In this document: positions 1-14,438 of the stretch, piece after piece
How positions within the stretch are numbered: position 1 is the first letter of the stretch
Layout of the letters: each line of letters begins with the position of its first letter
Source: Antedon bifida
Taxonomy: Eukaryota > Echinodermata > Crinoidea > Comatulida > Antedonidae
DNA length: 64,000 nucleotides
Assembly (NCBI GenBank): GCA_963402885.1
Contig: OY727093.1
Location: forward strand, 7,761,501-7,825,500
Direction of reading: 5' to 3'
The notes under the pieces: model-generated
What the model was told of the DNA's origin: nothing
Seen by the model: only the letters and a program-made list of their open reading frames with translations
Database searches by the model: none
Program-made: the position numbers and the translations under genes

Positions 1-2520
1 TCTTTTTTGAGGAAATTAGGAGCGTAATTGCGTCGATTGAAGCTATGTGTAACTTAAAAGCTGCTCTTTCCACAAACACATTTCTTTACTCCAGAGTGCA
101 CAATTAGATAAACCAAAGAGATTATGCAATGATATATTTCGAATGCTCATTAAAAAAACATCAATAGTTCCGTCTCTTTCTTATGAAATTTAACAATTAG
201 ACAGAAATTACCAGAAAAGTAACAATCAGTTGATTTCGTAAGACCGTACCCAGGTCTCAATGTGGATGAAACAAAAGCAAACACTGATTGCATTAGTATA
301 ACATGTAATAGGCCTAACGTACGTAAGTATTTAAAAGTGGTGTAGTTATGTTATCTATATAAAAAAGTACAGTATCTACAATATCTATCTACAATACCAG
401 ATATATTATCTAAATTTCGTTAATTTATACAATGAAACCTCCTAATTTGATAGGTTACACGAACGGATACAATGAATCGGCACAATATTATTATCAACCG
501 CCAGGGCTCGATTGCATTCTAAGGTGTAAATTCGAGACCATTGCCAAAAAACATCTCAATTTAGTCAAACTAATTCGAATTAATATGAACAGCAGAGGTG
601 TTAATTATCCAAGGTAATGAAGTTAATCAATGCTCTGATTAGGGGAGGGACCGTTAAACAACTGACTAACCAATATTGTAGGCAAAGCGCCTGGGAATAA
701 TATCGGATGTTTGTGATGTCGGGCCTGTTGGACATGGTTAATGGTCCTGTTGACTGAATAACCTTGACTTATAATTTTGCTTTGTCTAGGCGTAATATAT
801 TTTTATATATCTTCCTCAATTTGAAGAATGAAACTCATGAGTTTGAGTGCCTAGGAAACGGTACCTTACGGTACGGTAACTCTATCCAAGTTTCTGTTAA
901 AAGTTTTATGACGTCATGGTTTGTTTGTTGTCACTTTACTCCTCAACATTTATATCATTCTGCCAACGATGTATTTTTTAAATGGAACATTATAAACTCT
1001 ATCAAATAAAACTATAAACTCAAAAATTATCGTAAACATTACCTGTTATTTTTTTGTTTTACCAGTCGTTATTCAAAAGTAAAAACATATACATTACACC
1101 AAAATGTTTTCTATTTTTTAAATGTTCAATGAAAATGTTGAATTATGATAAATCCATAGGTCTAGGCATATACAAATACAATAATGAATGAATACGGTAA
1201 GTTGCCAGAAACTCAAATATATTGATAATTACCACTTAAATAATAGTGATTTTCAATAATAATAATAGTAAGCTATACATTACTCTGAATTGTATCATTT
1301 GTCATATACAATAAATATCATGAAAATGTCACGTCAAAAACTGTTGGTTTGCCGCCATTTTCACACGACGATTTAATTACGAACCCACAATAGAATAATC
1401 AAGTGGTCAAGGATCTTTATTCTACTTTCCTTATTAAATTTTGAACAAAATAGACGTTTAGTATCTTCTTTTGATGGGTGTTCGGGTCAAATCTCCCCCT
1501 TATCGGAAAACAGTGTATTCACCTGTCTCAGAATGTCTCTTTATATAAGACGCATCCTTCTTTACAGGTTAAACACAATGTTGATAAAATATATGCATTA
1601 GACAATTTCAGTTTCTTTATTATTAGGCCCCTATATAGGCCCTAATGTTTTCAAAGTATACCGCTTGAACTCAGGTCAATAAATCTATCGATACAAATAT
1701 TTGATAGGCATGGATGCGAGCTTATCTGTACCATACTAATTGCATCATTAGGCAAGATGCTTTAATCTCATTGCCTTACCTGAGTGCTGGATGGATCACC
1801 CTCTCATTAAATATGGTAAAAAAAAAATTATTGAACTTATGTTCGTGTGAAATATAGTCTGGTGTTGAGAATGTTTACGTGACATTTTGCTTTCAGCTGG
1901 ACATTTTAGTTTTTCTAATATTATCTTCGGCCTAGCTTAACAGGTCTAACCATGGCTGCATATGTGTATAATTCTAATCGAAGCTTACCCGGAATAATAT
2001 ATCACAGGGAGGTACCTCCCTGACTATAACTACTTACAGTGTTTCATGGGTAAAGGTCTACGCAAAGTCTTAATAGACTGGCCTACAAATCAAGATATTC
2101 TAAAACAAAGACTGTGTAACCCTTAATATAAAACTGTTTTCATTCTTCCTCAAATCTGTAATTATACAATCGAATTAAAAGTAACATTTACCATGATCGG
2201 AAACAGAGCTGTGAGAGATACGTGCGACAACGTATCCACAAGCTCTGTCCCCAATCATCACTGACAACAAGTTGGGCATTTCCTATTTAAAGCCTTCAAT
2301 TCAACTTTGTTTAAAATCTAATATAGTTATAACGAAATAAGTATTATTTACATTATTGCCTGCTTCTAAGTCGAGGAAATAAATACGTGTAAATAGGAAT
2401 ATTAATAATAAATGACATGAAGTTGCTTCCTGCGAATCAATCTCTTAACTTAAAGATACGGCAGTGCATTGCGTTTGGCATGAGTCAGACAATCACGATG
2501 CATGGATACACATACGCGGC
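1..2520. other. No gene seen
   Basis: AT-rich sequence with short chance frames only. Scattered AGGCCTA words. Confidence 0.6.
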
Positions 2521-2690
2521 GTTCAAAGGTTGAAACTAATAGTACGCACTTTGTACGCGCGCGTGAATTTGGTGTCTCACAAAGTAAACAAAACAGAGGA
2601 ACGTTGATGAAACATAACAGTATACGCCCGTGTTCAAAAGTTGTTAATAATAATTAACATTTTTACGCGCGCGTAAACTTAGTGTCTCTT
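2521..2690 (+). repeat. Two-copy direct repeat with ACGCGCGCGT palindrome
   Basis: GTTCAAAGGTTG ... TACGCGCGCGTGAATTTGG.GTCTC at 2521-2579 recurs at 2632-2690 as GTTCAAAAGTTG ... TACGCGCGCGTAAACTTAGTGTCTC, spacing 111 bases. The CpG-rich palindromic cores stand out in AT-rich DNA. Confidence 0.6.
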
Positions 2691-4344
2691 CAGAGGAAAA
2701 CACTCGTGTTAAAAAAAACTGATAAAAGTACTCAGTAAGGAAAATGACAGATCACCGTGGCAGGTTACTTCCTATACACTCTCAGGGAGCTTTCCCCAGG
2801 GTACCCAATTTTTAAAGACGGGAACTCAATAATCATCTTGGTGTTCAATGATAAATATGTCTTTAATATCTTCAAATAAAACAAAAATCATTTGGACGTA
2901 TTTCAAGTTGTGTATTACATCCACATTAACCAATATTCATTTCAAACTCGAAATCAATCAATCTTACGCAATTTGTATTTTGAATCTTTCATCAACAAAA
3001 ATATGATACATTACATTATCGGAAATTATTTATGCTTATCGCATTTCAATACTGGTAATCGAATGGAAACATAAATTGAAGTAGCTGTAAAGAAAAGGGG
3101 AAACGTACATCAACGAAGCGAATTAAGTGTAAAAAGAATATTCGTTGATATACCACTACATTAAAATGTATAAGTATTGCTGAAAAACTTCCATCACTTT
3201 ATGGAGATCTTAAGCCCACGTGGTTGAGCTCAATTATTCGGTTCGGTTTCTGTTGCACGTTTGCGTGTTGTTGTAGGGTATCACATGAATTCTGTTAATA
3301 CATTTCAATCAGATAATTTAATAGGCATCTAGTTAAATATAATTATTGAACATTTGAGCTTAGCGTGTGGACTACATACTACAGTTTCAAATTAGATTAA
3401 TAGTTTGATCACTATCATCGTAAGCTGTTTTAAATTATATAATAAAAAAAACGTCTTGGATATGGAAATGATATAGATGAAAATCATTATAGGCCTACAG
3501 AGCCAAACCCAAAGCAAATAAAGTGGCCACAAAGGTAGTAGGCCTAGGCCCAGAGAGGTTACTCCTGTGCACTCGGCTCTGTGCCTATATCTCGACAACG
3601 AAAGCGCTAAGTCACGCTGGGTTTCTTCGAACGTGTGTCATACACTATCACACGTTTGAATGAAATTGATTATAATCAAAACCCGATGTTTGTAAATCTA
3701 TTCATACATTAATGCCAGGCTTGTAGAATCAATGTTCTAATAAAAATATACATTTTCTAACAAAACCAATTTGTTGCCAAATTGACTGACGGAGTGTAAA
3801 GTCTACGCGCGTACTGGAGAAGGGGAAGCTGCGGTAAGGACACGGGAATTAGCCTTTCTCAGATTTGTGTATCAATTTGTTTTGGTTATTTTTATTGGCC
3901 TACTTAAAGGCGTTTATAAGATTATATTAATGGTTTTGACTCTTACAGATGTTTACATAGAAATTACTAATTTGCATCGAAGCGTTGATTACCGGCGTAT
4001 ACTGGTTGACGGGAAGACGTCGCTAGCGATCAGTTGGGCTAACCGCACAAAGTATCAGCGTTTAACATCTCACGATTTTAACTTATTAGCCTATATATTT
4101 TAATAAGATAACACATGTTAATTACAATTGACAAGTATATTTGAACGAAGTTACCTCGGTTAGTATAATACAGATACCATATTCAATGTTTATTCAGCCA
4201 GTCATTAATAACACAGATACAAGTTGTCTGCATGTACTGCATTTTCTTTTTATCTTGTTTTGAAGCAACCAGACAGTAACATAAGCTAATTTGATGACAG
4301 TAAAATTACAGATGCACAATCGACCTAGATAAAACATTTAACGT
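2691..4344. other. No gene seen
   Basis: A short inverted repeat TTCGAACGTGTG ... CACACGTTTGAA lies at about 3627-3658. Nothing else is supported. Confidence 0.6.
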
Positions 4345-4484
4345 TCAAGCTTTTAAAGGACGTTAACGCAAGAACGTAAACGCAATACAAATGTGTTGAC
4401 CAATGACAAGCGACCGTCCGAATAATCCATCGCTTGTGATTGGTCAACTCACTTACGTTGCGTCTCTAGTGGGAACCAAGCATT
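4345..4484. mobile_element. MITE family A copy (palindromic)
   Basis: Near-palindromic: arms related to AACGCAAG.ACGTAAACGCAA and TTGCGTCTCTAGTGGGAACC flank ACCAATGACAAGCGA ... CGCTTGTGATTGGT. Same family as copies at 38.0, 38.4 and 47.2 kb. A further end fragment follows at 4506-4533. No coding capacity, so a non-autonomous DNA transposon. Confidence 0.7.
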
Positions 4485-5807
4485 ATGAGGTCAACAAATC
4501 CATTGCGCGTACGCAAGTGAGAACCAAACTTAAACCGTATGTAACTATGTATTGTGATTGACTAAACCTAACAATCGATCTGACTAAATATATAGGTAGG
4601 CCTATAATACCTTTTTTCATACTCATTACACCACATTTATACTTATAGGCCCAGCTACAAATTGGAATAAATTACGCACCCACACACTCATCTCAAACAG
4701 TATTTTCCTAATCTATACGCTTAGGCCAATAAAATACATTTATGGCCATCATCGATTTCAGACACAAATCGCTAAGGGAGAAACGAATGAGGGCAGGCAT
4801 CCCAGTGGATCGGCAAGCTTTCCAAAATATTAGGCCCCGAAGGAACTCTAAATTGCTAAAATACACCTGCTCAACTATGAAAATTAACCTGTATACCTGT
4901 ATTAATATTACGTGCCCCAGTTTCTTGCCAGACACATAAGTTTGCACGCGATGAGGCGGTGTGACGCGAGGTTTCCCGTCGGTCTGCCAGGCGTAAATTG
5001 ATGGGGCTTAAGCTTACGACCAGTAACCATGTGAACTAAAATATTTTTTGATAAAGTCAATTATCGTGTATTATCAAAGACCTCAGATATTATAGTTCGA
5101 TACCACAACATTTCCAAAGCAATTTCTTTCTTCATAATTTAACAGAAGAGTTTTTTTTTTGTGAGCAAAGAGATCGTAGAACATAATTTTGATTGATGCC
5201 AAGACGTTATAATCATGTTTGTGATAAAACTTAAGTCTATCTCAGATGGAATTGGTTTTAATTAACAATACTTCTACTAGTCTCTTTATTGTCACTTATA
5301 GATATAAATAGGCCTACGATGGATAGGCCTACGTTTGTTTTGGTATAGGAGGATGAATCCAGGACTTAAATAATCAATAAACGTGAAGTTTTAAACTTTA
5401 GTTACAGGGCAAAGGAAACATTCCTAATCCTAGAATGACTTTACATATACTATTTCATATTCGGTCAGTTCATTATTCGGTTCGGCCTGTGTAAATTGTA
5501 GCATAGAATACCCCATTTTCATTTCTCGTACACACACACAGTGCCAACCACGAAGAGTTCAATACATACATAATTGGCTATATAAACTTCAATAAATAAG
5601 GGTAAGTGAATACCTATTATCGGTAAGACCGGACCATCGAGTTCAAAGATAGGAAAAGTGGTTATACCTATGCCACTATTACAGAGGGGTGAGTAGTGGT
5701 CCTCATGTCAAGTAGGGTAGGCCTAATTTGAATTAATTTAGATATTGATGCTTTGGAATAGTTCTTCAGTGAGGGCTCATCTCGTTTTTATACAATTTAT
5801 AACTGTG
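4485..5807. other. No gene seen
   Basis: Small overlapping frames on opposite strands at 4708-4947 lack any domain or splice context. Confidence 0.6.
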
Positions 5808-6371
5808 GGTCTAAATCTTACTAATTATTACTTATTTAACCTTTTAATCAAAGAAAATTGAAAATAATAAATAATAATATATTCGAAATACTAAAGTTTA
5901 TTACAAATAAAGAACATTTTTTTTACTGTTACGTCGCGCTGTTAGTGTGCTGCAATTATTGTATTTCGTACGGTATCATCTTTTAGGATAATCCCAGAAT
6001 CATCGCATCATTTAAGGGTCTAAATCTTACTAATTATTACTTATTTAACCTTTTAATCAAAGAAAATTAAAAAAAAATTAAATGTTCAAGTTCTATTCGA
6101 AATAATATAGTTTATGGACAAACAAAGAACAGTTTTTTTTTTACTGTTACGTCACGCTGCTAGTGTGCTGAATTTATTGTATTTAGTACGGTATCATCTT
6201 TTAGAATAATCCCAGAACTATCGCATCATTTTATAAGGGGCTAAATTTTAATAATTATTACTTATTTAACCTTTTAATCAAAGAAAATTGAAAAAACATT
6301 TTTTGTTACTGTTAGTGTACATTTATTGTATTTAGTATGGAATCTTATCCCAGAACCATCGCATCATTCTG
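5808..6371 (+). repeat. Tandem repeat, about 2.6 copies of a 209-221 bp unit
   Basis: Units begin at 5808, 6017 and 6238 with GGTCTAAATCTTACTAATTA and run to ATCCCAGAA.CATCGCATCAT. The third unit is shortened. Copies differ by small changes, so not brand new. Confidence 0.85.
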
Positions 6372-7773
6372 AATCAGTGAAAAAAAGATTTGTGTGTGTA
6401 AATAAGACAAGATAAACGATGAAATGTAGGTTATCTGAAACTTAAAATCCTGCTATTCAGCAACCGCAATTTTAAACATTTTCCAGACGAACAAGATGTA
6501 CAAATAAATTAACTGATTTAATGCAACTTCATTAAAATAACATAAACAACAAGCATGTTCCAAATTATATTCCTTGCTTATGTAACTGACTCAAGTATCA
6601 GGACTTTTGATCTATCCTAGCCCATTAAAATGCATGCCATGTGGAGACGAAACAGGGGCGTTGGACCGGGTTTTTGGCCTATATCGCACCACCCTCAATC
6701 AAAGCCGCCGATCGTGTTAATGTCAGTGAGGATGTAGGGCGCTGAATATGAAGGAAATACCCCTTATCGCAGGTGCCTACGATGATAGAAACTTAACATC
6801 CATATGATTGGATTGTAAGTACGCAAGATGCTGTTGATTTATATTTAACCAACAACCTAAGTACATCACATTAAAATCGAATAAAATGCTTAAGTGTTAC
6901 ACAGGTTTTAATCGTCGTGTCTCATTACGGTGACACGTGACAGATAGACTCCATCCCCATACCTGAGATTTCCCAATGACATGAATTTCAATGTTCGATT
7001 AGGCGTATAATAACCAGTTCCGGAATATTCCTTAACTTGTCATTAACAAATGGAAATCAATGTGTTTTTTTAATTGAACAAGATGTATTGACAATAGTAC
7101 TGTAAATGAATCATACATTATAGGTCTGAATTGTAGGTCGGTTGTATACGACTAACGGTGATGTTGTAGGTCGGAATACTTTCTGTAGCTTTTACGTTAT
7201 ACTGTCACAGCTAAAGGTACATGACAATTAACTTTACTATGATTACATAATAATTTACTAAAATTGTTAAGCAGAACATGCAGTGTTGTACTTAGTATTT
7301 TTTTTTATTATTAACAAAAAACAAACATAAACATTTCCTTATGTCTTTACAAAACAATTTTCATAGCACATTTTATATGAAACAAATTTAACACAGCTCA
7401 CTATGTCGGTCGGTTGGTCGGTCGGTTGGTCGGTTTGTCGGTCGGTCGGTAAACACTAACTTAAGCACGCGACTGCAGCTATCTATATGGCCTTGTTTAG
7501 TTTAGCTGTACTTATTTAAGAAGATAAACATAAACATCTTCTAATACGTTATAAAGAAACAACGAAAACATCATAAACAGATTTGTTTTACATTGACAAC
7601 GTAAACATTTAAATATTTAAACGTCACATTTCTAGAATTGGGGAGCTAAAATAAATCTGTCGGCCTATAATATAATATTTTCGACAGAATTTCGAACCGA
7701 ACATGATTTGTTCATCGTTTGAATCCACCTTTAAGTCTGCATTTCGTAAATGTATAAAGTGTGAACTATCCTA
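6372..7773. other. No gene seen
   Basis: Only the GGTCGG simple repeat stands out. Confidence 0.6.
7405..7450 (+). repeat. GGTCGGTT-type simple repeat
   Basis: Alternating GGTCGGT and TGGTCGG units over about 46 bases; short C/G-containing satellite in AT-rich DNA. Confidence 0.8.
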
Positions 7774-7850
7774 AAGATGTCATATCACTACCATATTAGG
7801 GCATCCCACACTTTTTTGTCAAACTAGTTTGATAGTGTAGACTTTAGACA
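7774..7850 (-). mobile_element. MITE family B, partial copy
   Basis: Contains CATATCACTACCATATTAGGG, CACACTTTTTTGTCAAACTAG and GTTTGATAGTGTAGAC, the reverse of one half of the copies at 12.8 and 17.7 kb. Confidence 0.6.
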
Positions 7851-8123
7851 GAATTCGAGTGTGAATCAGCCTTTGACAACATTGATGAAATAGAAATGAT
7901 GATTATGAAGGCCATAACTGATCACATTTTGCTCTTAAACTGAGAACCATTACAATGGCGACGATGAGTTAACAAAACACAAATTGTACAACTAATGAAG
8001 TTGATGTTAAAGGCCTACTAAAAGTTATCGACAATGTGAAGATTCTTACAGCTGAAAATTAGTCATCTATACAGTAATCCTGTCTCTTGATCGAGGAGCC
8101 ACTGAGTTGATAGCTTAAAACAT

Positions 8124-8541
8124 CACTAAAGCCTTCCGTGTCTTAGCTATCAATTTGTTTGGTGTTTTTTAAGGGCTTAGGAAAAACATATAAAGTTTGT
8201 GGTATCGATAAAAACACTGACAATAAAGTATAATTCCAATTATTTTATTCAATACGAATATTTGTTCTTTTATTGATTTATTAATAAATATTGTTATATT
8301 TAGGATATAGCACATAATTAATTGATTTTGCTCGACAACAAGAACAACAAACCAACACTAAAGCCTTCCGTGTTTTAGCTATCAACTTGTATGATTTTTT
8401 AAGGTCTGTTTGGTATCGATAAAAACACCGAAAATACAGTATAATTCCAATTATTTTATCTAATACGATATATCTCTCCTTTTATTGATTTATTAATAAA
8501 TATTGTTATATTTAGATCAGTTACATAATTAATTGATTTTT
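8124..8541 (+). repeat. Tandem duplication, two copies, period 232 bp
   Basis: CACTAAAGCCTTCCGTGT starts at 8124 and 8356; both copies run through TATTGATTTATTAATAAATA to CATAATTAATTGATTTT. Diverged by substitutions and a few gaps. Confidence 0.8.
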
Positions 8542-11500
8542 TACATTATATATTTAGTCACGACTCTAACTTATTATGAATTATTAGTATACTTTATACA
8601 CTATTATTACTTTTAAAATAAATCTTGTATTTGATACTTATATCGAAATTGTAGATATATTGCTATTTATCGACACAGAATGTGTGATCTTATGGGCATA
8701 ATGTTTCAAACAACCCGAATAAAACAATAATAATGTTATTAAAAAAACGCTGAAACATATTCTTGCTAATGATTAATTATCATTTTTGTCAAAAGAGTGT
8801 GAATTTTCACAACTTTTTATTTCCGATTGTTTCATTGACTGATAGTTGGCGCCAGAAATTGCTTTAAAAATGCTTATTCATCAAGTTTTAATCATCCTGA
8901 AATGATAATTAAATATTTGAATCATCAACACATCACCTCCTCAAATCATGTTCAATAAAAAATCAATCTTTCAACGTAACAATGGGTTTTTATTTTGGTT
9001 AAAATCGCACGCAATAACACCCAAAGATAAATAGCCTATTGGCACAGGGTAAGTTTGGATTACGACTTACAATGTTCCGCCGTCACGCGGTGAAAGATCA
9101 TTATTTCCGTGTAGCATTGCTATAAGTTAGAACGTGTTCTTCAGACATGATTTAGGCTTAAGAGTAAAGGAAGCCCGCACCAGAGAAAGTGCGAACTGGG
9201 TGTAGTAAATTATTATCACCATAAACAACTTTCTCCAAGTCATGGTTTTTATTTTATTATCAAAAGACAGTTGGTCCATAAAAATAAAACCGATTGCTTA
9301 AAAATAATGACTTGGGTTGATCTAATAAATATGGAACCTAATTTCAAGCTTGAATCTTATTTTTGTTATATTATTGCTAATTATTCAAGATCAAATTTAG
9401 TCATCAACTCGTAAAATTACAAACACTTGTTAGTGTTTATTAGCTTGTGAAAAATCAAAGAAAGCGACGTTTGTTAAACCTTGGCATTATTAACATATAG
9501 ATATTATGTGACATTTATTATGTCCATTATTATAATTGTAATTTTATGAATCCGGAACCATCGGATAGAACGCCCTCTTTTCATGGGTAAACTTTTTATT
9601 ACGATGGTTTCGGTGGTTGAGTATGGCGCAGCACACGACTGATAGTACTTTTCTATGTAAGGTAATTTTTAGATTTGATCTAAAATCTTAATTTTCGTTT
9701 TAAGAATGTATAATTTATAATTAAATCATGATTAAAGATGATGATTAAGACCCAACATAGTCATCGTTGCTGCGCTTCCGGGCATCTAGCTACCGTACTT
9801 AACTTAGAGACTTAAGAAGTTAAGTCGCATTATAGTTAACGGGCAAACAAGATTTAATAACATTAGATTGTTTATTTATTGGACAAATATATTGATTGAT
9901 ATCTTACTTATTAAATTATCAGTACCGTATTAATTCCTATTTCATTCATTTTATTTATTTCATTCTAAAGATTATTTAATTTTTCATGTTATAGGATGTT
10001 TGTACACATACATGATATATTGATGAATTATACTAAAATAATCATGTATTATGATAATATATTTTTCTTTGGTACTAACGGTATATTTCTATACTAAAGA
10101 AATTAATGTAATTTATTAAAGCTATGTTTGTTTTATTAGAATATGTAAATGTACATCATTCAAATAGCTCAATAGGGCGAGAGATGTGTTACCTTTTTAG
10201 AATGACCATTGATATTGTTTGACTAGATAAAATATTGAGGGTTTGTTATGACAGCATTAAAGAATCATAATGAAACAGTATTAAATGTATAAATACATAT
10301 TGTAGGTGATATAGGTTCAATTCATTCTAGGTTTAAAGGCAAATGCATGAGCATTTCTGCTACAAACAACCGATTATGTACACACACTATAAACATTGTG
10401 TGTGTTTATTATCAATATTAATATTACTATTATTATTGTTATATTTCATGTATGTTATTATTATTTTCATAGTAAAGTATATAATTATTATTAATATCGT
10501 AATTGTCTATACATTACACGTGTCGTGTTTAGCGCAACAATATTAATATTTCACTTTCCAGACCTTTATTAATAATCTAGCGATACGAAAGTTAAAATGT
10601 CGAAAGGAAGGAATATATTTCATAAACAGTACAAATTATCATTGAATTAACACCTGTTTGTATGCTAGGGAGTTTTGAAACCGTCAAATGCCGACTTTGT
10701 TTACTCGTCCTGTCACCGAACGCCGTGCAGTGATTCTACATGCTTCCCTTGAAGCTAGCCTAAGATTACGAGCAAAGTTGTGTTTAGCTTTCTGTATCAA
10801 ACCGCTAATATCATAGGATTTAAGTATTACAAATTTCGCTTAATGATCTTTTTTTTTCTCTTTTCTGTTACAAATCATAACATTTATTTCAAAATGGGTA
10901 ATAGTAACATTAATGGTATTTTAAATAATTTGAAATGTACAAAATAATTATAAGAATTGTACACATGAACTTAGTTCAGTCAGGGAAGAGTGAAATTCCA
11001 CTCGTTAACTGGTTCAGTTAACGTTTATCTGAACTGAAATAAGAGTGAAATTGTACATATTTATTGGCAATTTATTTAAAATCCGTTGCTATAGTCCTGT
11101 GATATTAGCCGTACTACTTCCGTGCCTATTTAAACGTGTGCGCTTTATTTTGCCGCCGTGGTAGCCTAAGTATAGACCTAGGCCTACTTATAACTTTTTT
11201 ATTTATCACTTAGACGCACGATAAGACAAAACAATGACGCTTCTTCTCCCGTTGTTTAAAACATTTCAGAAGACAATAGAGAATTAACCTTATTTGGTGA
11301 CCCTCACAGGTGTTTAGTCTAGACAACGTATCTTATTATAGCCTAAGCATTAGAATAATGAAAACCATATTAGAAATTGAAATTCAATTGTTTATTTGAT
11401 ATCAAGAATATTATTCATTTATTCGGTAATTTATGAGCTCTGTAACATGTGTCCTTTTTATCCGGTAGCTTCTTTTTTATATTTATATATTTTATTAGGA

Positions 11501-12753
11501 TTAATTCGTTGAGCTCCTTTGTTCATTGTATAAGGATACTATCTCTGATATTCATCTAAAGAATAAAATCAAATAACATATTTAAATTTAATTCCATAAT
11601 AGACCTTTTTGGTTTTCGTACATGGCTACACACTCCGAGCTTTTCTAGCCAGTGCTAATTTACTAATAACAATGCATGATATGCATTTAACAAACATGTT
11701 TACATTGATTAAATAGTACATTCATTTACCTTTGCAAGATTCATCATTTAAAGGAAATAAACTATACAGAATGTTAAATAAAGTATAGAATGTTTACCGG
11801 TAAATGCCTCTTATACAATTCATTGGTAACAGGTAAAGTCGAAACCTAAGCTAATGCTAACGGCCGTGGTGCCTATCTCCATTTCCATAGCGTTTGGGCC
11901 AGACTCCACTAAGTTTGTATGTTTGTGGGGGGTACGCCACTCCTCCCGCAATTCATTGGTAATTTAAATTATTGATCTTCATGTAAACTAAATATCGTAT
12001 AAAATAAATTGCTGTTATGTCATCTCATTGGTAGGCCTCAACAGAGAGCTGTTCTAGGCTAAACACTAATATCACACCATAATGGCAAATGGATGATTCG
12101 TAACACGTAATGGACACAGACCTCGGGCTCAATTGGGAACAACTCACCAGATTTGGAAAAATGCCTTTAAAAAAGTGCAATACATTCACAGTAATGAAAT
12201 TCTTGAAAACAAAATTTATGTTTCTTTAAAAATTAGGGATGCTGAAAAGAAAATTCAAATTGATGTTTCAAGGTTAAAACTGAATGCGATGAATGATTCG
12301 TGAGTGCGTGATTTTGTAAATATGAATGTGGATGAATACTACGATTGGAGAACTCCCTAATGAAGTAACGCATCTATAAAAGGCATACTTAAGTCAGTTG
12401 CTATAATCAACAACTCGAAATGACGACGCTAAAGACAATAGGCGGATCCAGGATTTTTTAAATAGAAGAGGCCTAAAAATAATGAATTGAAGTGGTAAAC
12501 TTAACCCAGTCTGCTCTATTGCATTGTAATTTTAAAAATTCAAAGGTGCCCGGGCCACTCTACCTTTTCTTGGATCTACCTATGATTAATGTTATTATTA
12601 GCGCGTATGAACTAAACCGATAATATTTTTTATAATGTTTGATGAAAACGAATTATATTAGCCTAAGTAATGCTTACCTTTGTTTGGTATTGGCGTACAA
12701 CTTTTATTAATAAAGAAGAAGGAGCTTTTGAAATAGTTTAGTACCATTATACT
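8542..12753. other. No gene seen
   Basis: Very AT-rich. The frame at 10343-10546 is low-complexity Ile/Leu/Val from AT repeats. Confidence 0.6.
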
Positions 12754-12916
12754 TTAAGCTCTTTCTACACTATCAAACTAGTTTGACAAAAAAAGTGTGA
12801 TGTGCCCAAATATGGTAGTGATATGCCCAAATATGGTAGTGATATGACATCATCATATCTATATATGGGCACATCACATTTATCACATAAAGTTTGATAG
12901 TGTAGACAGAGCTTTA
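12754..12916. mobile_element. MITE family B, full copy (about 163 bp)
   Basis: Terminal inverted repeats near TAAAGCTCT.TCTACACTATCAAAC. Inside, a 22-bp unit (GTGATATGCCCAAATATGGTA) is directly repeated and then faced by its inverted partner ATATATGGGCACATCAC. No coding capacity. Confidence 0.75.
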
Positions 12917-13129
12917 GAGGGATAGTTTAGAACCAAGGATGAATGAGTAAACACAACCAAATTTGAATGGTCAACAAAATTATGAATGATCATTTTTTTG
13001 TAACACTTCGTCCACTTTTCGGAAGGAAAATTTAGGTAAAAAAAGATTTATCCGGACAGTTGTGTCATCGATGACGTTCTGTACATTTGTCCATCGAGGT
13101 TTTAAAAAAAAACTAAACTCAACATTTCT

Positions 13130-13384
13130 TTCGCGATGATGACTTGATTTCTCGCTTTAGTTAAAATAGGAGTCAAAATAACCGTGACCTGATGGCGCTT
13201 GTCATCCCCGTTTAGAAGGAAAGGCGCGATTTGCCCTTAAATGACAGAGTAACCAAACTCAGTCAAGTTACAGCCAATCAAAGCTGTCGAGGCAGGAAGC
13301 TAGTGAAACGAATTCATAGGGAGCTTAGTGAAATGCGTCGAGTTAAGTTTTGAAAGTTGGCAAAAATTATGCCATTTGTCTAGG
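13130..13384 (+). promoter_or_regulatory. Possible promoter before the 13.4 kb exon candidate
   Basis: More GC and CpG than the neighbourhood, with AGCCAATCA (CCAAT at 13274-13278) about 110 bases before the ATG. No TATA box at a typical distance. Confidence 0.2.
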
Positions 13385-13501
13385 ATGAGTTATTGGGGAC
13401 TGTGTGAAAGAATGGCAGCGGTTAGATTTTGTGAACTTCGTCGTGTACCTTTGTACAGTGTTGGATATAGTACCCATAATAGTCACAAGCATTTTAAAAA
13501 G
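13385..13501 (+). CDS. Weak candidate first coding exon of an unknown gene
   Basis: ATGs at 13385 and 13412 are in frame and run to AAAAAG|GTAAGG, a good donor, in phase 0. The peptide from 13412 starts MAAVRFCELRRVP and is Arg-rich without acidic runs, like a mitochondrial presequence. A CCAAT box lies at 13274-13278. No matching second exon was recognised downstream. The phase would also fit NFE2L exon 2, 20 kb away, but nothing else supports that. I do not recognise the product. Confidence 0.25.
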
Positions 13502-14438
13502 GTAAGGCAACCCAACATTGCTGTTCTGGTCAATTCGCCTTTTTGGGATTTTTAGAAGCTGACTTGAAGTAACTGCGTTTTTGTTTCAATTTGTTTGGAA
13601 AAGTTTACGCATTATAGAGAGCGCTATAATACTAACAACTTGTTTCAACATACAGTAGAGCCACTTTTGCCGAAATCACGTAGGAAGACATAATTTATTT
13701 GTTTGTTTGGTAAAATATTAAAACGGTTCAAAATTAGATTTAGCCAGGTTTTTTTTCTGTTTTAAACTTTAAAAAATATAGAGAAACGATTTCATTTGTT
13801 CGACATTGTTGTTAAAAATGTTGAATACAGAAACAAATGTTATTACTTTTATAATAATTTTCTTTTAAAAGTATGAATTCTACACAAAAAAATATCAATT
13901 TATGTTTTCAAGTTTACTGATATAATCTTTATAATTAGAACCGTTTTCTTTAGGACAATATTGATAGGCTAAATGATATACGGTATGAAAAGAACTGTAA
14001 ATATTATTTTCTATACGAAACCTTTTCCCCAAAGTACGGTAGTTGCATATACACAATATTATACAAGGATAAAATAATAATTGTTTTTTACGGCTTTAAT
14101 ATTAAATATACTAGTAATTGCATGATAATGCTATTATTTATATTATGTTAATTAGCGTTTGAATATTTGTTTCTAATACCATAATGCATTTCATAAAATG
14201 AGGGTTAAAAGCGTTTGTTTTTTTTAAACGGTACCGTATTGTACTTGCGTATGGATAGCGTCTAAAATATAACTTCAAATATACTGACTCTCATGCAATC
14301 TTTGCTGAGTATAATTACAGTTATTAATTATCATATTATGTCGGTGATTTGATGTTCCTAATCAAATCAACGAACTGTAGTAAACCATCCACGAAGGGTG
14401 GAGCATTGTAAAAATGTTCAATCTTTCTGTTAAATTAG

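Noticed and set aside
4708-4947. Overlapping small frames on both strands
   Set aside because: No domain, splice context or codon bias; chance.
7405-7450. CRISPR-like array
   Set aside because: Units without spacers; a simple repeat in an animal genome.
10343-10546. Small membrane-like protein
   Set aside because: Low-complexity Ile/Leu/Val from AT repeats.
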